A stretch of 64,000 nucleotides of DNA from Bordetella parapertussis (GTDB lineage: Bacteria > Pseudomonadota > Gammaproteobacteria > Burkholderiales > SG8-41), in contig CAMCYP010000014.1 of NCBI GenBank assembly GCA_945885345.1, positions 1 through 64,000 of the forward strand, read 5' to 3'. This document shows, piece by piece, positions 46,262-53,205 of the stretch. The notes beneath the pieces were generated by a model. The model saw only the letters and a program-made list of their open reading frames with translations, was not told the origin of the DNA and searched no databases. A program made the position numbers and the translations under genes. Within the stretch, counting starts at the first letter, position 1; every line of letters begins with the position of its first letter.

Positions 46262-46809
46262 AAGGGTTCGCCGCACTCTTGCTGCTGGCGCTCACGCCAA
46301 TTGCGCAGGCGGCCGATCCAACGCCGATCGGGCGCATTTTCTTTACGCCCGAACAGCGCGCACAACTCGACCTGCTGCGCAGCCAGAAAGCGGTGGCTTC
46401 GCAGGTACGCGACGAACCGATCCCGGAAAATGTCACCTACAACGGCATCGTGCGCAGCAGCGACGGCAAAACCACGGTCTGGGTCAATAACGAAGTCCTG
46501 ACGGACGCCGCACTGCGCCTCAAACAATCCATCGTCGGACGGGTCGAGCGCAATGGCCAGATCCTGCTGCAAACCCAGGCCACAGGCGCGGCACAGTTGC
46601 AATTGAAGGTGGGGCAAACCGCGGAACTGTTTACCGGCAGGGTTGACGAGACCTATGCGGCGCAGCGCACGGTGCCAGTGGCCAAGGCCAAACCGCCGGC
46701 AACAGAAAAACCTGCGGCCGAACCCAGCGGAGCAGTTGCCCCCCGCCTGCAGGGCGGCGATGCAGGAACGGCGGCGCCTGCCGAAAACAAGAGCCAGGCC
46801 CGGCCCTGA
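46258..46809 (+). CDS. Secreted pilus accessory protein, MshK/PilP-like
   Basis: A 183-residue protein with a signal peptide (MKGFAALLLLALTPIAQAA), a helical segment (TPEQRAQLDLLRSQK), then a short beta domain (NVTYNGIVRSSDGKTTVWVN) like the homology-region domain of GspC/PilP/MshK, and a Pro/Ala tail. In such systems this protein links the inner-membrane parts to the secretin. Assignment by layout and position. Confidence 0.6.
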   Translation: MKGFAALLLLALTPIAQAADPTPIGRIFFTPEQRAQLDLLRSQKAVASQVRDEPIPENVTYNGIVRSSDGKTTVWVNNEVLTDAALRLKQSIVGRVERNGQILLQTQATGAAQLQLKVGQTAELFTGRVDETYAAQRTVPVAKAKPPATEKPAAEPSGAVAPRLQGGDAGTAAPAENKSQARP

Positions 46810-46818
46810 CCTTACGCC

Positions 46819-47958
46819 ATGTCATACCGACACCTGCCATGTTCTTCCGTGCTCAGGCGCCAGCGTGGCGCGGCGTTTCTGATACTGGTATTGATGATCG
46901 GCCTGATCGCAGCCTCGATGATCGTCACTGCCGCCCCGTCGGCAAACGCCAGTCTCGCCGCAGCCGAAAAAACGGCCAAGGCGCTGGCAACCGCGCGTGA
47001 AGCCCTGATGGCTTTTGCCGTGAGTGTTTCCGATTCCGCGCGCCCCGGCGACCTGCCCTGCCCGGGCACTGATTACACCACCGGCATCGCGGGCACATCC
47101 TGCAATACATCCACTCTGCGCGTTGGCTACCTCCCGTGGAAAACACTGGGCCTGCCTGACTTGCGCGACGGCAGCGGCGCCCCCCTGCTTTACGCAGTTT
47201 CAAACAACTTCAAGAACAGTACACGCTTGTCTACCGCCTTGAATTCCGATCTCTCCGGCGAGTTCACTGTTGCCGGTGAAAATGCGATCGCCGTCGTATT
47301 TGCCCCAGGCCAACCCATCGGCACCCAGGATCGCAGTGCGGCCGGTTTTAATATCGCCAACTTCCTCGAACTCCGCAATGCCGACGGCGACAACACGTTT
47401 GTCAATTCACCCGAGGCCAGCAACTTCAATGACCGTCTGCTGTGGATCACGCCGCGGGCGTTTTTCCCGCCGCTGGAACTGCGCGCATCGCGACTCGCCC
47501 AGGAAAAGCTGCTGAATTACTTCAGCATTACCGGCCGTTTCCCCTACGCCGACCAGTACCTGGGCGGAGCATCTTGCCGCACTTTCAGTGGCGGCCGCGT
47601 ACCGTACTACGGCAGCAGTTGCCTGCCCTCAGGCAACGGCGCTTCATCCGGCGCCTGGACTACAAGCTGGCCAGCATGGTTCTGGGATAATTACTGGGAC
47701 TACGTAATCCACTACGCGCCGGCACAACGCTGTGTTACCAATCCGGGCACTATTTGCGGCGGCAGCGGCAGTTATCTGACCGTGGACACCCAGACCAACA
47801 TCCGGGCCCTGCTGATCCGCCAAGGCATACCCAATGGCCAGAGCCGCCCCTGCTCCCTGGTATCGCAATGTCTGGATGACACGGAAAACGGCGACAGCGA
47901 CACGATTTACGTGACACCGGTTGCCGGCAATGACCGCGCGACCATCGTTTCGCCCTGA
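46819..47958 (+). CDS. GspK-like large minor pseudopilin without Glu5
   Basis: A 379-residue protein with a class III-like start: RRQRGAAFLILVLMIGLIAA. After the Gly there is no Glu at position 5, as in GspK-type tip pseudopilins. Downstream come DLPCPGTD and YLPWKTLGL, both of which occur again in the next gene, and many cysteines. It may cap the pilus. The protein is larger than usual minor pilins. Cleavage by the prepilin peptidase is inferred only. Confidence 0.65.
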   Translation: MSYRHLPCSSVLRRQRGAAFLILVLMIGLIAASMIVTAAPSANASLAAAEKTAKALATAREALMAFAVSVSDSARPGDLPCPGTDYTTGIAGTSCNTSTLRVGYLPWKTLGLPDLRDGSGAPLLYAVSNNFKNSTRLSTALNSDLSGEFTVAGENAIAVVFAPGQPIGTQDRSAAGFNIANFLELRNADGDNTFVNSPEASNFNDRLLWITPRAFFPPLELRASRLAQEKLLNYFSITGRFPYADQYLGGASCRTFSGGRVPYYGSSCLPSGNGASSGAWTTSWPAWFWDNYWDYVIHYAPAQRCVTNPGTICGGSGSYLTVDTQTNIRALLIRQGIPNGQSRPCSLVSQCLDDTENGDSDTIYVTPVAGNDRATIVSP

Positions 47959-47961
47959 ACC

Positions 47962-48654
47962 ATGCGCATACGCCAATCAGGTTTTTCCCTGCTGGAACTG
48001 GCGATTGCCATGTTCGTGCTGGTGCTGTTGCTCGGCAGCATCCTGGTGCCACTGGCCACGCAGGTCGAGCAGCGCCAGATTTCAGAAACTGAAAAAACCA
48101 TGGAAGGGGCTCGCGATGCGCTGCTCGGTTTCGCCATCGCCAACGGCTACCTGCCCTGCCCGGATACCGATAACGACGGCGTGGAAAACGCCGGTGCAAC
48201 CCAATGCAGCAGCATAGGCGCCAACAGCATCTCTCACGGTAATCTGCCATGGCAAACACTGGGGCTGGCCAGTGAAGACGCCTGGGGTAACCGCCTGCGT
48301 TACGCCGTGCGCGAAGAATATGCCAGACGCACTTTTTTTACGCTGGGTACGACAACGGCCAACGTCCAGGTCTGTCAGGCAGCCGCCTGCGCCACCGACC
48401 TCACTGCATCCGCAGTCGCCGTCCTGGTATCACACGGCAAAAACGGCTACGGCGCCACCAACAGCGCCACCGGTACCGTTTACACGGCGCCGACCAGCGC
48501 CGATGAACTGGAAAATACGGACGGCGACCGCAGCTTTGTCAGTCATGTTCCCTCGGGCATCGGTTCAACTGCGGGCGAGTTTGATGACGTCGTGTTGTGG
48601 CTGCCGCTTTATACGCTGTTCAACCGCATGGTCACCGCCGGTAAACTGCCTTAA
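47962..48654 (+). CDS. Prepilin-like protein (pseudopilin)
   Basis: A 230-residue type IV prepilin: MRIRQSGFSLLELAIAMFVL has the cleavage Gly, Phe1 and Glu5. The C-terminal part shares LPCPDTD and NLPWQTLGL with the preceding protein, so the two are paralogous in their globular parts. Three bases separate it from the preceding gene. Confidence 0.8.
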   Translation: MRIRQSGFSLLELAIAMFVLVLLLGSILVPLATQVEQRQISETEKTMEGARDALLGFAIANGYLPCPDTDNDGVENAGATQCSSIGANSISHGNLPWQTLGLASEDAWGNRLRYAVREEYARRTFFTLGTTTANVQVCQAAACATDLTASAVAVLVSHGKNGYGATNSATGTVYTAPTSADELENTDGDRSFVSHVPSGIGSTAGEFDDVVLWLPLYTLFNRMVTAGKLP

Positions 48655-48663
48655 GTCGCCCGC

Positions 48664-50385
48664 TCAACCGCGACGCGCCAGTTCAAAACACACGTTCCCC
48701 TGCCGGTTGTCCGCCAGCGCCAGCGCGTAACCGGACTGCTCGGCAAATTTCGCCGCCTGAAACAGGCCCACGCCAAGACCGTTTTCCGAAGCAACGGGTG
48801 CAGTCAGGATCTGATCGACGATGGCCGGCGACACCGGCGCCCCGGTATCGCAGACCCGCAGCCGCGGTCCGGCCGACAGTGTCAGCGTGACCTGCAATGC
48901 ATCATTCTGGGCGGTTTTGTAGAGGGCGTTTTCGATCAGCGTCGCCGCAGTGCTGTCAAACAACTCCGCCGGCAGGCGCATGCCGGTCAGCGTTCCACCT
49001 TCACGGAACCGGAGCACGCTTCCGGAATAACGCGCCTGCAGAGCCTGCCACCAGATCGCCGCATCGACCTCATTCGCGGCATTGATCGCCGGAGATTTCA
49101 GTTTGTCGAGCGCGCTGCCCAGCCGCTGCGCGATCTGCGGCAACTGCCGCTGTACCAGCGCACGAAACGCCGTGTCGTCATCGACACCGCGCATTTCCGC
49201 CGCCGCGCAGATCGAGCGCAGCGACTGCAGCAGGTTCTTGACGTCATGGGTCAGCCGCGCGCCGGTCTCGTAGATCGCCTGGGTATAGGCGGATTGCCGG
49301 CGCAGCTGCTCCCGGCGCTGGGCTTCGTAAAAGTGGCCCACCATCTGCATCAGCAGCTTCAGGTGCAACAGTACCGCCGGTGAAAACGGCCGCGGCGCAT
49401 AGACGGTGACGTGCAGGCTGTCAGTCTCGTATTGCTCGGCATGCGCGGCTTCCTTGCCGACCGTGCCGGAGGACCACGCCGAAGTCCAGCCAAAGCCGGT
49501 GACCCAGGGCAGCTCCAGCATGTACGCCAGCGCTTCCTGCAAAAACTGCTCGGGCCGGGTTTCCGTCTGCGCCAGCTCAGCAAGGTGCCGCATGCGCTGC
49601 TCAAAGGGCAAGCCCATGCCCAGCAGGTAGCGCGACAGCAGGGTACCGATGCCGCCGAACCCACCGTGCGGATTCCACAGCCACGACAATCCCACCAGCA
49701 GCAGCGCGATGACCATCAGCGCCTGCGCCAGGCCCAGCAGGTACTGCCCCTGTGACACGACCTGGATGACAAAGCTGCCGAGCACCAGCACAACCACCAG
49801 CAGAAACAGCATCACGCTGTAAAACAAGTCGACGATCACCGGCGAGCCCGACGGCCGTTCGCCCTTGGGAATCGCCAGTATCACCAGCGGCAGCAGCATC
49901 AGGCCGTAACGCACGAAAACCCTGACACCGGAAATTTCGTCGTAATTGGTGAACAACTGCGGCACCACCCACATCAGCAGTGTAGTCACCAGATAAATCG
50001 CGGCCAGAATCGCGACCAGGCGCTCGCTGCGGCCCACCGTTCCCGGCACACCGCCACCTATCAGGCCGAATAACACCGCCATCCAGGTCGCAATCAGCCA
50101 CCAGTTGCCGGAAACCGCAAAAAATACGCCCAGGCAAAGCACCAGCAAGGCGCGCGTCAGCGGAATCTGCCGCTCGCCGCGCCACACCGGTTGCCAGATC
50201 AGGAACAGGCCGAAATGCGCCAGCAGCAGGCCCCGCGCCCACCAATCATCGACGCCCCCGGCTATCGCACTGTGCAGTGTCAGCAGCATCGCGGCCAGCA
50301 GCAGGTTCTGGTGCCGTGGCGGCACGGCGGATGCGGCCGGCACACTGCCCGGCTGGTTCGGTGGATTGAGTGCTTCTTCAGACAT
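48664..50385 (-). CDS. Membrane sensor histidine kinase, PrsK-like
   Basis: A 573-residue kinase with about eight N-terminal membrane helices, a GAF-like segment (about 255-365), the phosphoacceptor His380 in LTHDVKNLLQSL, the N-box (LIENALYKT), and G boxes (VCDTGAPVSP; NGLGVGLFQAAKFAEQSG). Architecture resembles PrsK. Its likely partner is the PrsR-like regulator at 35012, 12 kb away at the other end of the locus. It is the only gene of the pilus locus on the minus strand, and it starts 12 bases from a MITE-like element. Confidence 0.87.
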   Translation of the reverse strand: MSEEALNPPNQPGSVPAASAVPPRHQNLLLAAMLLTLHSAIAGGVDDWWARGLLLAHFGLFLIWQPVWRGERQIPLTRALLVLCLGVFFAVSGNWWLIATWMAVLFGLIGGGVPGTVGRSERLVAILAAIYLVTTLLMWVVPQLFTNYDEISGVRVFVRYGLMLLPLVILAIPKGERPSGSPVIVDLFYSVMLFLLVVVLVLGSFVIQVVSQGQYLLGLAQALMVIALLLVGLSWLWNPHGGFGGIGTLLSRYLLGMGLPFEQRMRHLAELAQTETRPEQFLQEALAYMLELPWVTGFGWTSAWSSGTVGKEAAHAEQYETDSLHVTVYAPRPFSPAVLLHLKLLMQMVGHFYEAQRREQLRRQSAYTQAIYETGARLTHDVKNLLQSLRSICAAAEMRGVDDDTAFRALVQRQLPQIAQRLGSALDKLKSPAINAANEVDAAIWWQALQARYSGSVLRFREGGTLTGMRLPAELFDSTAATLIENALYKTAQNDALQVTLTLSAGPRLRVCDTGAPVSPAIVDQILTAPVASENGLGVGLFQAAKFAEQSGYALALADNRQGNVCFELARRG

Positions 50386-50397
50386 CGCTATTGGCTA

Positions 50398-50675
50398 GGG
50401 CCTGTTAACCATCATTTCATGAGTACGACGGCGACGATTTGGCCTCAGGGCTAGGAACGTCGAGCGCGGTTTGCCCGTTGGCAAACAAGCGAAGGCGCGA
50501 CAACGCACTGGGGCCAAATCGTCCCGTCCCTCCGGGTTGTGGCCAAAATCGCCACTGACTGCGTTACCGCATCTGTCAAATGAGTTGCCCATATTCTCGA
50601 TATGGGCCGCGGTAAGTGCTTGTCACTGACGATTTTGGTCACAACGCATCTCATGAAATGATAGTTAACAGGCCC
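50398..50675. mobile_element. MITE-like structured repeat, copy 2 (278 bp)
   Basis: Same element as 6625-6855: terminal repeats GGGCCTGTTAACCATCATTT (left) and GGGCCTGTTAACTATCATTT (right, read inward), flanked by TA on both sides. It has the same internal inverted repeats and contains about 47 extra bases with a nested palindrome (TTACCGC and GCGGTAA around CCCATAT-TCTCG-ATATGGG). No ORF of note. It fills the gap between the kinase and the permease gene. Confidence 0.85.
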
Positions 50676-50709
50676 TATACTATTTGTCTTTGAAAAAACG
50701 GTCCCGCCC

Positions 50710-51474
50710 ATGCACATCGCCACCATCGGCAAATACACCGCTCTCGAAGCCATCCGCACCCGCGTCCCGGCGACCGCGCTGTTGACGCTTGCCATCCTGC
50801 TTGGCGCCAGCCTGTTCGTTCGCGAACTCGCCGTCACCGAAACCGTTCGTTTCCAGACCGGCTTTTACGCCGCCGCCGCTCGACTGTGCGCAGTGTTCAT
50901 GACCAGTCTTTACGTACTGGCGAGCATCAGCCGCGAATTCAATGACAAAGGACTTGAGGTATTACTCGCCCTCGACGTACCCCGCTCGCATTATATCTGC
51001 GGGAAGCTCGCCGGATTCATGCTGACCGCATGCGCCATCGCGGCGCTGCTGTCGCTACCGCTGTGGGTGCTGGCGCCGGCGACCGCAGCATGGATGTGGA
51101 TGGTCTCGCTGGCCGTCGAACTGGCGCTGATTACCGCGCTGTCGCTGTTCTGCATCGTCACTTTCAGCCAGTTGCTGCCCGCTGCCGGTTTTGTCGCGGC
51201 CTTCTACCTGCTCGCGCGCAGCGTGACCGCCATGCGCCTGATGAGCGCCAACCCGATTGCGGGGCAGGATACGCTGTCACACCAGGTCACCCGCGGGCTG
51301 GTGGACGGCCTGGGCTACCTGATGCCGGCGCTGGACCGCTGGACCGATACCGCGTGGCTGGTCAATGCCGCACCCGATCCCTCCGCCCTGCTCGCCATCA
51401 TTGCCCAGGGCGCGATCTACATCGGGCTGCTGGCGGCGGCAACCTTGTTCGATTTTTACCGCCGGAGTCTTTAA
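50710..51474 (+). CDS. ABC-2-type permease without an adjacent ATPase
   Basis: A 254-residue membrane protein with about six hydrophobic segments; ASISREFNDKGLEVLLALDV is the coupling-loop sequence expected of ABC-2 permeases. No ATPase gene is beside it; the free ATPase at 34184 is a candidate. Transcription might start at TATACT (50676-50681) next to the repeat end. Confidence 0.72.
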   Translation: MHIATIGKYTALEAIRTRVPATALLTLAILLGASLFVRELAVTETVRFQTGFYAAAARLCAVFMTSLYVLASISREFNDKGLEVLLALDVPRSHYICGKLAGFMLTACAIAALLSLPLWVLAPATAAWMWMVSLAVELALITALSLFCIVTFSQLLPAAGFVAAFYLLARSVTAMRLMSANPIAGQDTLSHQVTRGLVDGLGYLMPALDRWTDTAWLVNAAPDPSALLAIIAQGAIYIGLLAAATLFDFYRRSL

Positions 51475-52221
51475 TTGCTGAAGCTGGCCGGCTTTACCGA
51501 TGAACGGTCACTACGCGCCGTGCCGCCGGCCGTCGCCGGGTTGCTCGCAGTCGCATTTGCCCTGCAACTGTTCTGGCACAGCCTGCAGCCGGCCCCGGCA
51601 GCACGCGCCGCAGCCCTGCCCCCGGCACCGGAGATTGCGGGGCTGCGCGTGGCGAGTTTCGGTGAACCCGTCGCCACTGCGCAAATGCTGCTGCTGTACC
51701 TGCAGGCCTTCGACAACCAGCCCGGCATCAGCATTCCGTTCCGCGACCTCGATTACGACCGCGTCACGGCGTGGCTGGACACCGCGCTGCGCCTCGACCC
51801 GCGCAGCGGCTATCCGCTGATGATGGCTTCCCAGCTCTACGGGCAGGTGCCCGATACCGGCAAACAGCGCGCGATGTGCGAATTCGTGCATGCCCGGTTT
51901 ATCGAAGCGCCGGATGAACGGTGGCGCTGGCTCGCCCACTGCGCCATCATGGCCAAACACCGGCTCCACGATCAGGCACTCGCACTGCGGTATGCGGCAG
52001 ACATTACCCGCTACGCCGGCCGGGCATCCGGCTGGGCGCGCCAGATGCAGATTTTCATCCTGGAAGACATGGGCGAAACCGACAGCGCCAAAGTGCTGCT
52101 GGGGGGTCTGCTGGCTAACGGCGAAGTCACCGATCCGAGCGAGCTGCATTTTCTGACCGAGCGGCTGCAAAACCTGGAAAGTGCCGGAAAACCGTCGGCA
52201 GCGTCGAAATCCCGACACTAA
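51475..52221 (+). CDS. Membrane-anchored hypothetical protein with TPR-like helices
   Basis: A 248-residue protein with a TTG start directly after the permease stop (no spacing). One N-terminal membrane helix (AVPPAVAGLLAVAFALQLFW), a Pro/Ala linker and then helical repeats reminiscent of TPR (TAWLDTALRLDPRSGYPLMM). Tight coupling to the permease gene suggests a partner of it. I do not recognise the family. Confidence 0.65.
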   Translation: MLKLAGFTDERSLRAVPPAVAGLLAVAFALQLFWHSLQPAPAARAAALPPAPEIAGLRVASFGEPVATAQMLLLYLQAFDNQPGISIPFRDLDYDRVTAWLDTALRLDPRSGYPLMMASQLYGQVPDTGKQRAMCEFVHARFIEAPDERWRWLAHCAIMAKHRLHDQALALRYAADITRYAGRASGWARQMQIFILEDMGETDSAKVLLGGLLANGEVTDPSELHFLTERLQNLESAGKPSAASKSRH

Positions 52222-52297
52222 CGTCCGGGGTGACCCGTGCCCTTACCCGCGACATTCGCCATCCGGAATGCCCATTGCCAGGAAAAATTAAAATAAT

Positions 52298-52319
52298 TCA
52301 ATAAAAACAATAAGTTAAT
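52298..52319 (+). repeat. AT-rich IHF-like motif upstream of the pilin promoter
   Basis: CAATAAAAACAATAAGTTAA from 52299. The IHF core (AAACAATAAGTTA) has one mismatch. It lies about 65-90 bases upstream of the sigma-54 promoter's -24 element, the usual place of an IHF site between activator sites and promoter. Confidence 0.6.
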
Positions 52320-52363
52320 GACATCCCGCACGACGAGCATTGACTACCCTATGAGCCAGGCCA

Positions 52364-52376
52364 ACCAAGGTTTGGT
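52364..52376. promoter_or_regulatory. Small dyad upstream of the pilin promoter
   Basis: ACCAA-GGT-TTGGT, a short dyad 8 bases before the -24 box. It is too near for a normal enhancer site; significance uncertain. Confidence 0.2.
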
Positions 52377-52384
52377 CAATCCAA

Positions 52385-52400
52385 TGGTACGAACCTTGCA
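52385..52400 (+). promoter_or_regulatory. Sigma-54 promoter of the major pilin gene
   Basis: TGGTAC-GAACC-TTGCA matches the sigma-54 consensus TGGCAC-N5-TTGCA with one change; GG (52386-52387) and GC (52398-52399) are 10 bases apart as required. The 5' leader then contains a hairpin CCGCC-TGTA-GGCGG (52422-52435) right before the ribosome site GTGAGG. The response regulator at 35012 has GAFTGA and rpoN is at 58930. Confidence 0.85.
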
Positions 52401-52447
52401 TATTTGCCTACATCAAAATTTCCGCCTGTAGGCGGTGAGGAAAAAAA

Positions 52448-53140
52448 ATGAACCGAATCAAACAACAGCAAGGCTTTACGCTGATCGAGATCGCCATTGT
52501 GCTGGTCATCATCGGCCTGCTGCTGGGCGGCGTGCTCAAGGGTCAGGAGCTGATCACCAGCGCCCGCGTGCGTAACCTGATTTCCACGCAGGACGGCGTC
52601 AAGGCCGCTTACTTCGGCTTCCTGGATCGATTCCGGGCACTTCCGGGTGACTATGCACAAGCCTCGACCAACATTTCTTGCGCTCCAGCATGCTCAAACG
52701 GCAATAACAATGGTCAGATCGAACTAAACGCAACACCAGTTTCGGGTAGCGTCGTAAACGAAAACATCCTCGTTTGGGAACATTTATCAAAAGCTGGCTT
52801 TATTAATGGTAGTTACACATACGCAGTAGCGCCAGAAAGCACGAACTCTGGGCTAGCTAATCCGTACTCTCGATATATGCAACTCTCTTATGACAGCACA
52901 TATGAGGGCACCGCGACAACTCGGCACAACCTGAAAACCGGCAATCAAATTCCTTCGGATATTCTTGCTGAAGTTGACAGAAAAGTAGATGACGGGAAAG
53001 CAACTACCGGAACATTCCGTGCGTCGGGTTACGGTGGACAAACCGGAGTGGCTGCCATAACTATTGCCTCATGCTACTCAGGAACTGATTGGATAGTTAC
53101 AAGTCCGGTTACGAATTGCGGGGCCGCAAGTCTGTTCTAG
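52448..53140 (+). CDS. Major type IV prepilin (MSHA-like), mosaic composition
   Basis: A 230-residue prepilin with a textbook class III start: KQQQGFTLIEIAIVLVIIG, cleaved after the Gly, Glu5 present. The N-terminal helix is followed by DRFRALPGDYAQAS. The C-terminal domain has four cysteines in two pairs (SCAPAC; SCYSG and TNCG). Base composition drops sharply after about codon 75 (from about 65% to about 45-48% GC by hand count of 60-base rows), which suggests exchange of the surface domain. Sigma-54 promoter upstream, terminator downstream. Confidence 0.9.
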   Translation: MNRIKQQQGFTLIEIAIVLVIIGLLLGGVLKGQELITSARVRNLISTQDGVKAAYFGFLDRFRALPGDYAQASTNISCAPACSNGNNNGQIELNATPVSGSVVNENILVWEHLSKAGFINGSYTYAVAPESTNSGLANPYSRYMQLSYDSTYEGTATTRHNLKTGNQIPSDILAEVDRKVDDGKATTGTFRASGYGGQTGVAAITIASCYSGTDWIVTSPVTNCGAASLF

Positions 53141-53160
53141 AATTTGCAATTAGAAGGTAA

Positions 53161-53186
53161 AAAAGCCCGCGTGAGCGGGCTTTTTT
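53161..53186. terminator. Rho-independent terminator of the pilin gene
   Basis: AAAAGCCCGC-GTGA-GCGGGCTTTT with a run of six T, 20 bases after the pilin stop. A-run on the other side makes it bidirectional, also serving the convergent antiporter gene. Confidence 0.9.
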
Positions 53187-53205
53187 ATTGCAGTCCGGTT
53201 GAGCG

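Noticed and set aside
50398-50709. Sigma-54 sites inside repeat copy 2
   Set aside because: Several TGG words exist, but none has GC at the correct 10-base distance.
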